Assembly: GCA_031556065.1 (NCBI GenBank)
Contig: JAVBTR010000008.1
Coordinates: 62,001 to 126,000, forward strand
Source of the DNA: JAVBTR01 sp031556065
GTDB lineage: Bacteria > Bacillota > Clostridia > Christensenellales > Aristaeellaceae
Direction of reading: 5' to 3'
Length of the DNA stretch: 64,000 nt
The position numbers were made by a program, and so were the translations under genes. Positions 34,161 through 42,684 of the stretch are shown one piece after another. The stretch's first letter is position 1, and each line of letters begins with the position of its first letter. The notes under the pieces were generated by a model. It was not told the origin of the DNA, did no database searches, and was given only the letters and a program-made list of their open reading frames with translations.

Positions 34161-35384
34161 TTATATCATCCAAACTGGCACAATGAAGTTAGCAGCATCA
34201 ATTGCTGAAAGCTCTGGTCGCATACATATGAGCGCACCATTGCCGCGAGGAACAGAGCCTTTGTCCAGTAAGCTGAACACGCCCACCAACTCGGTGCCGG
34301 GGTTTACAGATCGTTTGATTTCCAGCGGATGTACTTGACCATCGCTTTCGATGATCAAATCGATTTCACAGCTATTCTTATCTCGGTAATACCAAAGATA
34401 GCATTCCTTTGCATCATTGTGATAGGATTTGATGATTTCTGAAACCACATAGTTCTCTAAAATGGCTCCGTTTATGGCACCGTTTGATAATATTTCAGAG
34501 GAAGAATATTTGGTGAGATAAGCCACAAGACCTGTATCGAAGAAGTACATCTTTGGGGTTTTGACTGTACGCTTAAGCAGGTTATTTGAATAGGGACGAA
34601 GATAAAAAATCACGTCGGACTTTTCCAAAATAAGCAGCCAGCGTTTGGCCGTATCGTCTGACACGCCTACATCTAAAGCAATGTCATGAACATTCAGCAT
34701 TTGCCCTGCGCGGCAAGCGGCAGCACGAACAAAATCTTGAAACAGCAGTTTGTCAACCCGCTCAAGCAATTCTGACACGTCACGCTCGATGTATGTTTTG
34801 ATATAGCTGGCGTAAAAGACATCCCTATCGGTGAACTTACCACTCACCAAACCCGGCAGTGATCCACGCCAAATACGCTCGTATATGCCATTCATATCCG
34901 TTTTCGTTCCAAGCTCTTTTCGCGTTTTGAGCTTTTCCAAATCTAAGGTGAATGGCATGTTTGCTCCTTGCCCATAGACCTCATGTTGGGAAAGAGATGG
35001 CATATGAAGCAGCGCAGCACGTCCTGCCAAGGATTCCTGTGCCAGCTCCATTAAGCGAAATGCTTGGGAGCCTGTCAGCCAAAATGAACCGGGCGCAGTG
35101 CCGTTATCAATGGCAATCTTGATGTACGAAAAAAGTTCCGGAGCGTACTGTACTTCATCAATTAGAATCGGTACTGAGTGCATCTGTAAAAAAAGTGCGG
35201 GATCACGCTTAGCCAATGCCCGTTCTTCAAGATCATCCAGCGTAACATACTCGCGTGAATCGTTATCTAAGTGACGCATAACGGTAGTTTTTCCAACCTG
35301 CCGCGGTCCTGTAATCATGATGCAGGCATACTCCTTAGAAAGGGATAAAATCTTTTCCTCTAAATCGCGCTTGATGTATTTCAT
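34161..35384 (-). CDS. AAA ATPase with DUF4143 domain
   Basis: A 407-residue ATPase of the AAA_14/DUF4143 group. Walker A GPRQVGKTT is at 26-34, Walker B ILIDEVQ around 73-79 and a sensor-like WLTGSQAFRL around residue 100. The C-terminal DUF4143 domain contains YYRDKNSCEIDLIIESDG near 345, a PD-(D/E)xK-like pattern (E-x-D...E-x-K in LEIKRS). Such proteins are common in bacterial and archaeal genomes and move with mobile elements; a cellular role is not known. The gene is inverted relative to the mobilization genes and lies between two related hairpins, so it is probably a passenger. Confidence 0.8.
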   Translation of the reverse strand: MKYIKRDLEEKILSLSKEYACIMITGPRQVGKTTVMRHLDNDSREYVTLDDLEERALAKRDPALFLQMHSVPILIDEVQYAPELFSYIKIAIDNGTAPGSFWLTGSQAFRLMELAQESLAGRAALLHMPSLSQHEVYGQGANMPFTLDLEKLKTRKELGTKTDMNGIYERIWRGSLPGLVSGKFTDRDVFYASYIKTYIERDVSELLERVDKLLFQDFVRAAACRAGQMLNVHDIALDVGVSDDTAKRWLLILEKSDVIFYLRPYSNNLLKRTVKTPKMYFFDTGLVAYLTKYSSSEILSNGAINGAILENYVVSEIIKSYHNDAKECYLWYYRDKNSCEIDLIIESDGQVHPLEIKRSVNPGTELVGVFSLLDKGSVPRGNGALICMRPELSAIDAANFIVPVWMI

Positions 35385-35475
35385 GCATCTTGCCTCCTTT
35401 GGCCAATATCCGATACAATCTTATTTTAGCCAAAACACAAAAATAAATCAACCCTTTTCTTTTTGGGCTTATGGA

Positions 35476-35504
35476 TCAACTGCTAACTAAATGTAAGCAG
35501 TTGA
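35476..35504. repeat. Hairpin resembling the one at 34083-34121
   Basis: Stem tcaactgct/agcagttga with an 11-nt loop ending aaatgta. Sequence and spacing resemble the hairpin on the other side of the ATPase gene (loop ending aattgta). It has no T-run, so it is not a good terminator and may be a protein-binding site. Confidence 0.5.
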
Positions 35505-35557
35505 AAAATGGAGTTTATCTTTTAAAAGCAAAATTACTTAGAAAGGATTGCTGCCTA

Positions 35558-35860
35558 TTGAATGAGGAACTGAAAAAGCTGGAGCATGAGTTATATGTCG
35601 CCCAGCAAAAATTGAAAGCCGCCGAAAATGAAGATAAAGCTTTGGCACGGCAAATCGCAAACCTAACGCGAAAGGAGCGAACCCATCGGCTTTGCATTCG
35701 TGCAGGGATGCTGGAAAGCTTCCTGAAAGAACCGTCTCTTTTGACCGATGATGATGTGATGGAGCTATTGACGTTCGTTTTTCAAAGTGAGGCCGTTCAA
35801 CAAAAGCTTGATTTTCTAATCGAGCAACGACGAAGCCAGTGCGAAACCGACACGAGCTAG
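35558..35860 (+). CDS. DUF3847 family mobilization-associated protein
   Basis: A 100-residue protein starting at TTG 35558 with AAAGGA ten bases upstream. The family usually begins with NEELKKLEHEL, exactly what follows this TTG, so the longer frame from ATG 35471 is not preferred. The first half is a coiled coil and the second carries the hallmark LTRKERTHRLCIRAGMLESF and LTDDDVMELL of DUF3847. These proteins are found just upstream of MobA/MobL relaxases next to oriT and are probably relaxosome accessory proteins. Confidence 0.8.
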   Translation: MNEELKKLEHELYVAQQKLKAAENEDKALARQIANLTRKERTHRLCIRAGMLESFLKEPSLLTDDDVMELLTFVFQSEAVQQKLDFLIEQRRSQCETDTS

Positions 35861-35865
35861 ACCCT

Positions 35866-36010
35866 TGGCTTTAGACAAGGGCGCAACTATACACCGTTTC
35901 ACGGTGCACTGCGTTCTGCCGAAGGCTCCTTGCAGGAAGCTGATGAAAATAGCTTCGGCTATTCTCATCCAGGGGAAGCACGCTTCCCCTGCGTTGGCTT
36001 CGCCAACTAC
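35866..36010 (+). other. Candidate oriT: cluster of hairpins upstream of the relaxase
   Basis: Four perfect hairpins stand in a row: caccgt/acggtg (35892-35906), aatagc-ttcg-gctatt (35948-35963), aggggaag/cttcccct (35971-35990) and gttggc-ttc-gccaac (35993-36007). An imperfect inverted repeat, cccttgg...acaaggg, precedes them. The gene-free stretch lies between the DUF3847 and relaxase genes, the usual place of oriT in this family. The nick site cannot be named from sequence alone. Confidence 0.6.
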
Positions 36011-36089
36011 CCCAACCCAATAGGCATTCCCACCAAAGATCGTTACTGTGTAGCGGTCTTTTTGATTTTTGGAGAGGAGGAACCACAAA

Positions 36090-37670
36090 ATGCCCAACCC
36101 GCATTTTGATATTAAGATTGTGCAGCGCAGCCAACGACAATCTGCTGTCGCAGGAGCAGCGTATCAGAGCGGAGATAATCTATTTTCTGAGTACGATCAG
36201 AAAAGAAAAAACTATCGCGAGAAGCGTGGCATCATGTTTACGGAAATCATGCTGCCCTCCAACGCGCCACCCGAATATGCGAATCGTGAAACGCTTTGGA
36301 ACGCGGTTGAAGCAATTGAGAAACAATGGAACTCACAGCTTGCAAGACGTTTTGTTTTAGCTTTGCCCACGGAAGTGCCGGCGGAAAACTATCCACACAT
36401 GATTAAAGAATATTGCAATGAACATTTTGTTTCAAAGGGAATGTGTTGTGACTTTGCCATTCACGATATCGGACAGGGCAATCCTCATTGTCATATCATG
36501 CTTACCCTTCGTGCAATGGATGATAACGGGAAGTGGCTTCCGAAAAGCCGCAAGGTTTACGATCTTGACGACAACGGCGTGCGTATCAAGCTCGTATCCG
36601 GCAATTGGAAAACCCACAAGGAAGATACGGTTGATTGGAACGAGCAATATCACTGTGAAGAATGGCGGCATGGCTGGGAGGTTGTGCAAAACAAATACCT
36701 TGAAATGACAGGAAGCAGCGAGCGTGTTGATCTTCGTTCTTTCGCCCGGCAAGACAACGAGTTAATGCCCACTATTCACATGGGTGCTGCTGTAACTCAA
36801 ATGGAACGGCGAGGAATCAAAACCAATATCGGCAATCTAAATCGTGAAATTAAAGCTGTTAATAAAACCATGGCAACGATCAAAAGCACCATCAAGCATT
36901 TGCTGGATTGGATCGGCGAGCTTATTGAAAAGAAACTGAATCTTCTTGCGGAATTAGAAACACAAAAAACACCACCGACGCTCCCTGAGCTTTTGACGGA
37001 ATATCTTGAACAGCGAAGAAAAGAACGTGCCGCATGGTCTGATTACGGACAGCAGCAAGGTGCTCTTCGAGATTTGAAAGTCGTATCATCTGCCATTGTA
37101 CAATTGAAAAGACAAGACATTCTCACCGTTGAAAAGCTGGACGATATTGTAAGTGATTTAAGTCAACAATCCAGTTTACTCAGATCAAGCATCGCCGCTA
37201 AAGAAACAAGAATGAAGGAGATCGGCAAAATCGAAAATGCAGTTGCTGTTTGTAAGCAACATGGTGCAGCCCATGACAAATATCTGAAAATCGGTTGGAA
37301 AACATTGCAGAAAAAGTATGCGGACAATCACAGTAAAGAGCTTACAGCTTATAACACTTCATACCGTTATTTGAAAAAGCAGGGGCTTGATCCTACGGTT
37401 AGAGTCGAGTCTTTTAAAGCAGAATACGCAAAACTTGAAAGCGAATTTTCAAATGAAAGTATGCTTCTTACCGATGTGCTTGCAAAGTTAAAGCTGCTGG
37501 ACGATATTCGCTATTTGGTGAGCAAGGTGATCGAGCCGGAGCTGTATCCGGCGAAAGAAAAATCCGAACCAATCTACTCAATTAATGATCGATTGGCCTA
37601 CTCGGCAGAGCAAAACAGAATTAAAGATGCAGAGCGTAAGCAAAAGAAAAAGCAGGGCATGGAAAGATAG
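36090..37670 (+). CDS. MobA/MobL family relaxase (MobQ type)
   Basis: A 526-residue relaxase. The N-terminal nickase domain has Y25 (SAVAGAAYQSG, likely nucleophile region) and the metal-binding histidines H125, H133 and H135 (HDIGQGNPHCHIM). SGNWKTHKEDTVDW and WRHGWEVVQNKYL match MobA/MobL proteins. The C-terminal half is helical and coiled-coil. It should nick oriT and lead the strand into a mating channel supplied by another element. It starts at ATG 36090 behind GGAGAGGAGG. It corresponds in position to tnpZ of Tn4451. Confidence 0.9.
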   Translation: MPNPHFDIKIVQRSQRQSAVAGAAYQSGDNLFSEYDQKRKNYREKRGIMFTEIMLPSNAPPEYANRETLWNAVEAIEKQWNSQLARRFVLALPTEVPAENYPHMIKEYCNEHFVSKGMCCDFAIHDIGQGNPHCHIMLTLRAMDDNGKWLPKSRKVYDLDDNGVRIKLVSGNWKTHKEDTVDWNEQYHCEEWRHGWEVVQNKYLEMTGSSERVDLRSFARQDNELMPTIHMGAAVTQMERRGIKTNIGNLNREIKAVNKTMATIKSTIKHLLDWIGELIEKKLNLLAELETQKTPPTLPELLTEYLEQRRKERAAWSDYGQQQGALRDLKVVSSAIVQLKRQDILTVEKLDDIVSDLSQQSSLLRSSIAAKETRMKEIGKIENAVAVCKQHGAAHDKYLKIGWKTLQKKYADNHSKELTAYNTSYRYLKKQGLDPTVRVESFKAEYAKLESEFSNESMLLTDVLAKLKLLDDIRYLVSKVIEPELYPAKEKSEPIYSINDRLAYSAEQNRIKDAERKQKKKQGMER

Positions 37671-37718
37671 AACTCCACTTCCTGTTTTCCTATTTATTAT
37701 GAAAGAAGGCATAACCTA

Positions 37719-37892
37719 ATGGAGGAAAGAACAGCAATCACCCAGAGCACGGAACAGACTGCACCAGCATTGATTAAGAAAATTGGGAAAACGATGTATA
37801 TTGTTCACATTCATTTTAGCAAGACAAGCAAGGAAACGATGAGCGATAAAATGTCACGTCTTATCAAAAATGATATTCTGCATAACACTTGA
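37719..37892 (+). CDS. tnpW: TnpW family small protein
   Basis: A 57-residue protein from ATG 37719 to the TGA at 37890-37892. Its core (SLVKRIG-like ALIKKIGKTMYIVHIHFSKT, then SKETMSDKMSRLIKND) matches transposon-encoded TnpW proteins, which lie directly after the relaxase in Tn4451-type elements. The function is unknown. It marks the end of the standard mobilization module, and everything between it and 54748 is cargo or later insertions. Confidence 0.75.
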   Translation: MEERTAITQSTEQTAPALIKKIGKTMYIVHIHFSKTSKETMSDKMSRLIKNDILHNT

Positions 37893-37986
37893 TTCTAGGA
37901 CTGCTACTCTATACATGGGAATATATTAATTTCAATTATAGAAGAGTATTGTCAAAGACAAGGCATATATTGGAAAAATCCCAATG

Positions 37987-38016
37987 CAAATAGCGTCTCC
38001 AAAGGGACGCTGTTTG
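37987..38016 (+). terminator. Terminator-like hairpin between tnpW and the IS
   Basis: Stem caaatagcgtc/gacgctgtttg with an 8-nt loop (tccaaagg); the IS256-family insertion begins 10 nt later. Its 3' tail was split by the IS. Confidence 0.55.
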
Positions 38017-38017
38017 C

Positions 38018-38025
38018 TATCTGTA
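38018..38025. repeat. Left copy of 8-bp target duplication of the IS
   Basis: The sequence tatctgta is repeated exactly at 39529-39536 on the other side of the IS. Confidence 0.85.
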
Positions 38026-39528
38026 GGTTCTGAACAGAAAAACGTGTAAATAGAATAACCCACCAAACAATTGACAACAATATAGAAGCAGCCAAGCAGG
38101 GCAACGCTGAGGAGCGACCCGACCAGAGCTGCGGCTTAAACGGTAGGCGGCGGACAGATGTTCGTCGCTATTTCATTTACCGGTAAGCCCAAAGGGGATA
38201 AACCTCGGGGTTTGGGGCAGGGCCCCAATGCGGCTGTCAAGCCGCAAACCTGTCCGGGAAAAAAATGACCATCTGGCTGTAAGCCAAAGCCCAATCCCTC
38301 GCCGGCATGGTCCATTTCTTGGTGATTTCTTTAACCGACAGGAAGATCACCTTGCGAATGGCATCATCAGTGGGGAAAATCGCCTTGACTTTCGTGAATT
38401 TGCGCACCATGCGGTGGTAAGCCTCCACTGCGTTTGTGGTATAGATCAAGCGCCGGATTTCCTCTGGAAACGCAAAGAAAGTGGTTAAGTCAGCCCAGTT
38501 TGCATCCCATGAACGCAAAATAGATGGATACCTTCTGTCCCATTTTTCCCGAAATTCTTCCTTGGCATACTCCGCATCGTCAAGGTTCACGGCGCCATAG
38601 ATCTTTTTTAGATCGGCGCAAATGGCTTTTCTGTCCGTCCACTGCACGAATTTGACGGAATTCCGGATCTGATGCACAATGCAAAGCTGCTGTTTTGTCC
38701 TGGGAAACACAGCATTCACAGCATCCCCAAGCCCCTTCAAATTGTCGTGGCACGCAACAAAGATGTCTTGCACGCCTCGCTTTTTTAGATCCGAGCATAT
38801 GGCTGCATAGAAGCTGGCGCTTTCATTTTCGCTGATCCAGATGCCCAGTATATCCTTGCGTCCATTCATGTCGATTCCTAACACTGAATACACGCACTTG
38901 TTAATGATCTGGCTGTCTTTGCGGCTTTTGAATATGATCCCGTCGAAATAAACGATGGGATAAACTGCATCCAACGGTCGGTTCTGCCATTCGTTCACTT
39001 CCGGCAGTATCTTGTCTGTAATCTTGGAAATCATTGTCTGCGAGATCTCTGCGCCGTATATCTCGCGTAGATTATCCTCTATGTCCCGCTGGCTCATGCC
39101 TTTACTGTACATTGCCATGATCTTTTGCTCGATTTCATCCGTTCGCGTTTGTCGCTTTTCCAGCACTCGCGGTTCAAACTCTCCATTTCGATCTCGAGGT
39201 ATCGCTATTTCGCTCTCCCCGTAGTCGCTGATGATGGTTTTATGATTGTATCCGTTGCGGCTGTTGCCTGTATTGTCCCCATCTGCGCTGTTCTTTTCGT
39301 ACCCTAGATGTTCATCCATTTCCGCTTCTAGCATTTGCTCTATCGTCCCTACAAATAGCCGCTTTAGTTTTGTTTGCACGTCCCCTGTGCTTTCGCAGTC
39401 CGCCATGAGCAACCTTACCAGTTCCTTTTCCCGTTCTGTTAGCGCGTTCTTTGTCCGTTTCATTTCCTTAACCTCCACTTCCTCTTTATGGAGATTATTG
39501 CCATTTACACGGACTTTTATTCAGCCCC
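38026..39528 (-). mobile_element. IS256-family insertion sequence, 1503 bp
   Basis: The element is bounded by imperfect terminal inverted repeats. The left end is ggttctgaacagaaaaacg followed by tgtaaatag, and the right end, read in reverse complement, is ggggctgaataaaagtccg followed by tgtaaatgg. It is flanked by the perfect direct repeat tatctgta, the 8-bp duplication expected for IS256-type transposition. The perfect duplication indicates a recent single insertion. It landed 8 nt past the GH1 stop codon (39545), between the mobilization genes and the saccharide cluster. Confidence 0.9.
38237..39463 (-). CDS. IS256-family transposase
   Basis: A 408-residue DDE transposase of the Mutator/IS256 type. 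It has an N-terminal DNA-binding region with MLEAEMDEHLGY and ISDYGESEIAIPRDR. The catalytic residues are the first aspartate in VYFDGIIFKSR, the second in VACHDNLKGLGDAVNAVFPR and the glutamate in the late YTTNAVEAYHRMVRKF motif. ATG 39463 is chosen because GGAGG lies eight bases upstream; the GTG at 39478 overlaps the ribosome site. It is complete and probably active. Confidence 0.92.
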   Translation of the reverse strand: MKRTKNALTEREKELVRLLMADCESTGDVQTKLKRLFVGTIEQMLEAEMDEHLGYEKNSADGDNTGNSRNGYNHKTIISDYGESEIAIPRDRNGEFEPRVLEKRQTRTDEIEQKIMAMYSKGMSQRDIEDNLREIYGAEISQTMISKITDKILPEVNEWQNRPLDAVYPIVYFDGIIFKSRKDSQIINKCVYSVLGIDMNGRKDILGIWISENESASFYAAICSDLKKRGVQDIFVACHDNLKGLGDAVNAVFPRTKQQLCIVHQIRNSVKFVQWTDRKAICADLKKIYGAVNLDDAEYAKEEFREKWDRRYPSILRSWDANWADLTTFFAFPEEIRRLIYTTNAVEAYHRMVRKFTKVKAIFPTDDAIRKVIFLSVKEITKKWTMPARDWALAYSQMVIFFPDRFAA

Positions 39529-39536
39529 TATCTGTA
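39529..39536. repeat. Right copy of 8-bp target duplication of the IS
   Basis: tatctgta, identical to 38018-38025. Confidence 0.85.
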
Positions 39537-39544
39537 TAGATTTG

Positions 39545-40831
39545 TTATTTTAGGTAACCGCCTAGATAGTGCAAACTCTCTTTGGGATATCTTCTTTGGG
39601 TAGTGTGATCAACTGCGATCAATCCAAACGTTTTGCAATACCCCTTCTGCCACTCGAAGTTATCCAGCAGCGACCAATAGAGGTATCCCAAAACAGGGAT
39701 TTGATCAGACAGGCATCTTTGAACCCCGGTAAGTGCCTCCTGTATATAGGCAATTCTTTGGCTGTCATCTTCCGTGGCAATGCCATTTTCCGTTACCAGA
39801 ATCGGTATCGACAACTCTTGCTGAACTCGCCTTATCACATTTTCTAAAGCCTTAGGATAGTATTCATAGCCCATCTGTGTGAGCTGCGCGCCTTCAGGTA
39901 TAGGCATGATGCCATCCTTGCCGATAATAGAACGGGTATAGTTCTGCAGTCCAATAAAATCATCTTCTTGAATATAAGGTAAGTAATGCGAAAACTCCTC
40001 ATTCCATTCTTTCTGTGCGAGTGCCTCACATCCCTCAAGGGGTTGTATATCATGCAAAGATAAGGTTATTCCGATTTTGAGGCCGGGTTTTATCTGTTTC
40101 ATTGCTGCCCGTGCCGCCACATGGGCACGGGCAATCAGTGCATCACCAGCCTGCGTTCGCATACTCAGAAAGGTTTCGGGTTTGGCCGTGCCAAATACTT
40201 GTATATTTTCCATTGCTTGCAGTTTCATCTTTTCCATTACCGGGTTGCTTTCCAGATTAATGCCTACCTGCAGGTTTTTATCACCCTCAACGTTTGCCTG
40301 GTGTTGCATCTGTTTACGATAGCGTGCGGCAATGGCGGCAATCTGCACCCCCATGTTTGCTTCATTGATTGTGCAAACATAACACATTAGATCACCTAGC
40401 TGGCTGACAACATAGGCACAATACTTTACGAAAGCAGTTATCGTTTTTTCATCTTCCCAGCCACCAGTTGCGATCAGCCATTTAGGTGACGAAAAATGAT
40501 GCATCGTTACAATCGGTTCAATACCATTAGCGTGGCAACATTCCAATACTGCACGATAATGGACAATGGCCTCAGCATCAAAAGTGCCTTGCACAGGTTC
40601 TACCCGCGCCCATTCAATTGAGAAGCGGTAAGCGTTCAGCCCTGATTGCGCCATAAGGCAGATATCTTCCTCATAACGGTTATAGTGATCCACCGCATCA
40701 AGGGAAGGTTCATCAAAAGTGCTGTTTTGCATCTGCTCCTGTGCCCAGCAATCACTGTTTACGTTGTTGCCTTCTACCTGATGTGCGGCTGTAGCTGCAC
40801 CAATGAAAAAGCCTTTAGGAAATTTGCTCAT
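39545..40831 (-). CDS. GH1 family beta-glycosidase
   Basis: A 428-residue cytoplasmic glycosidase of family 1. It begins with the family start KFPKGFFIGAATAAHQVEG. The acid/base is E157 (TINEAN) and the nucleophile E348 (VTENGI), both in place. There is no signal peptide. ATG 40831 is chosen by family length; an in-frame ATG at 40858 overlaps the binding-protein stop codon (ATGA) and is possible. It is the last gene of the saccharide cluster and probably releases beta-linked glucose or galactose from imported oligosaccharides. Whether it acts on phosphorylated sugars is unlikely given the ABC import, but not excluded. Confidence 0.88.
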   Translation of the reverse strand: MSKFPKGFFIGAATAAHQVEGNNVNSDCWAQEQMQNSTFDEPSLDAVDHYNRYEEDICLMAQSGLNAYRFSIEWARVEPVQGTFDAEAIVHYRAVLECCHANGIEPIVTMHHFSSPKWLIATGGWEDEKTITAFVKYCAYVVSQLGDLMCYVCTINEANMGVQIAAIAARYRKQMQHQANVEGDKNLQVGINLESNPVMEKMKLQAMENIQVFGTAKPETFLSMRTQAGDALIARAHVAARAAMKQIKPGLKIGITLSLHDIQPLEGCEALAQKEWNEEFSHYLPYIQEDDFIGLQNYTRSIIGKDGIMPIPEGAQLTQMGYEYYPKALENVIRRVQQELSIPILVTENGIATEDDSQRIAYIQEALTGVQRCLSDQIPVLGYLYWSLLDNFEWQKGYCKTFGLIAVDHTTQRRYPKESLHYLGGYLK

Positions 40832-40854
40832 TATGTGTCTGCCTTTCTGACGGG

Positions 40855-42636
40855 TCATTGCAAGCTGTCAAGTAATTTTTGATATATTTCGGTAGCGGTT
40901 GCCGGTTTGTACTTTGCAAGCGCTTTTTGGAACGCTTCCCAACTTGCATCGTCAAATGGATTCTTCGTTCCTTTAATGAAGTCGGGTATGTTTTTGCTCA
41001 TAAAATCCCGGACATTGCTTTCGATTTTGCTGATCACCTTTACATCCTCAGCAGAAAGCTGCTCTTCAAGAGAATCGGATATTCGTCCTGTGGCAGGATA
41101 AGTGACCCATTCAGGAGAATAGTCCGGAAGGGTTTTGGAGTAAATTGTTAATCCGGCAATGCGTACGGAACGAACAGCATTGACCAAAGTGCTTCCATTG
41201 TCTTTTATGCTCTTTACAAAACCGTATTTATTTTCACCAGCCAGTTCTACGGTGTGGTATGCACCTTCAGTCAAACCTTCCTTTGCATACAACGTGTTTT
41301 GTGTCTCTTCATATTGCGCCTTATTCAACCCAAGTGTTGAAAGCAATGCGCCTTCCTCTGAAAAACGATAATCCAGCATCGTAAAGAGGGCTTCAAGATT
41401 CTTTCCTTCTGCCTTGTTTGAGACAGCTACACCTTTTGATTCCGCACTGTTAGAATAGAAGGCATAAGGTTGCTTGTTTTGTTGTGCTTCGCTGCCATAA
41501 ATGTCATTGATTGGTTGACGTGCCGGGAATACAACCATGCCTGTTGTAAGTTGATCCCCCAAATCCAAGCTGCCGGGCCTGTTTGCTTGCGTGCCATACC
41601 ACAGACCAACTTTGCCTTGACGTATCTTTGTGTCATCAATACGATAGAAGATATCGCTGGTGTGTTCGGGGAAAGCTTTGTCTATCCAGTTATTGCGGTA
41701 CCAGGTGTTCATAGCTTGCACATATACGCGGAAATCATCGGTGCTTCCACCAAACGTAGCTTTACCTTCATCATTGATGTACCAATGACCGGCACCACCG
41801 CCGAATGCGCAGACAAGATCTCCGATTTCCATATAACCCGGATAGTAAAGACTCATGCAATACCCATCTGTGATACCCTTATCTGCCATTGCAGTGGTGA
41901 AGATATCAAACATCCACTCCCAGTCGCTGATATAGATTGGATTGCTTTCGCCGCTGGGAAACACCACATTATCTTCCCAGCCATCACCGTTCCATATAAC
42001 CGCATCTTTATCTCCTGTGAAGCCACCGGAGAAGCTTTCGCCGGTAAATGGATTTTTTCCGTAATTAACGATCCAATCTCTGCGGTAGCAATAACCAGCC
42101 CAGGCGGTCATGTCGTCTGCATAGCTATATATCTGCAGATATTTCGCTTCGCCATCCACCATGTTTCTGCTGGTTCGCGCAAGATCAGGATTCGCCTCCA
42201 AAAAGGCACGATAATTGGGCATATATGCTTCTACATATGGCGTTAGATCCATAATGATCCCATCTGCGTACAGATCGACCAGCGGCGTATGGTTATAGGT
42301 AAGCTCCATGATGTCTGTATACCCGTCTGTAGCAAGCAACGTATTAAAATTGTCAGTTTGAGACCCCGTCACAGGTACCATAAAGTCAATAGCGATCTTG
42401 ACATCGCCCGATTCCGTTGCCCATGTCTTTTTTAACATATACTCGACACCGGGATTTTCATTGTAATTGCTGTAATACGAGCTGTCCTCACCCTGCCCGA
42501 TCCACCAAGAAAATTGTTCGGTGGTCACCGCGGTATTTGCGCTTTTTGCTTTATCTGGTGTGTCAGGATTGCTGCAGCCCGTCATTATCAAACACAGCAC
42601 AAGGATAACAGCTAACGAGATAGTCTTCCGATTCAT
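40855..42636 (-). CDS. Lipoprotein oligosaccharide-binding protein (LplA-like)
   Basis: A 593-residue extracellular binding protein, longer than monosaccharide binders, as is usual for the LplA group handling larger oligosaccharides. A lipoprotein signal peptide ends in the lipobox LIMTGC with C21 as the lipidated residue. It is cotranscribed with the permease pair upstream (42685-44574) and the GH1 gene downstream. It should capture oligosaccharides at the cell surface. A shared ATPase must come from elsewhere in the genome. The ribosome site is AAGGAGG. Confidence 0.9.
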   Translation of the reverse strand: MNRKTISLAVILVLCLIMTGCSNPDTPDKAKSANTAVTTEQFSWWIGQGEDSSYYSNYNENPGVEYMLKKTWATESGDVKIAIDFMVPVTGSQTDNFNTLLATDGYTDIMELTYNHTPLVDLYADGIIMDLTPYVEAYMPNYRAFLEANPDLARTSRNMVDGEAKYLQIYSYADDMTAWAGYCYRRDWIVNYGKNPFTGESFSGGFTGDKDAVIWNGDGWEDNVVFPSGESNPIYISDWEWMFDIFTTAMADKGITDGYCMSLYYPGYMEIGDLVCAFGGGAGHWYINDEGKATFGGSTDDFRVYVQAMNTWYRNNWIDKAFPEHTSDIFYRIDDTKIRQGKVGLWYGTQANRPGSLDLGDQLTTGMVVFPARQPINDIYGSEAQQNKQPYAFYSNSAESKGVAVSNKAEGKNLEALFTMLDYRFSEEGALLSTLGLNKAQYEETQNTLYAKEGLTEGAYHTVELAGENKYGFVKSIKDNGSTLVNAVRSVRIAGLTIYSKTLPDYSPEWVTYPATGRISDSLEEQLSAEDVKVISKIESNVRDFMSKNIPDFIKGTKNPFDDASWEAFQKALAKYKPATATEIYQKLLDSLQ

Positions 42637-42684
42637 TACAATACCTCCTTAAAGATACACAAGCGTACACTTAGCAAGTCTTAA

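Noticed and set aside
35471..35560. Longer start of the DUF3847 protein at ATG 35471
   Set aside because: The extra 29 residues lie on a hairpin, lack a ribosome site and are not like the family; TTG 35558 fits.
38045..38236. Possible small RNA in the gene-free left part of the IS
   Set aside because: It is the normal non-coding end of the IS, and no promoter-terminator pair is visible.
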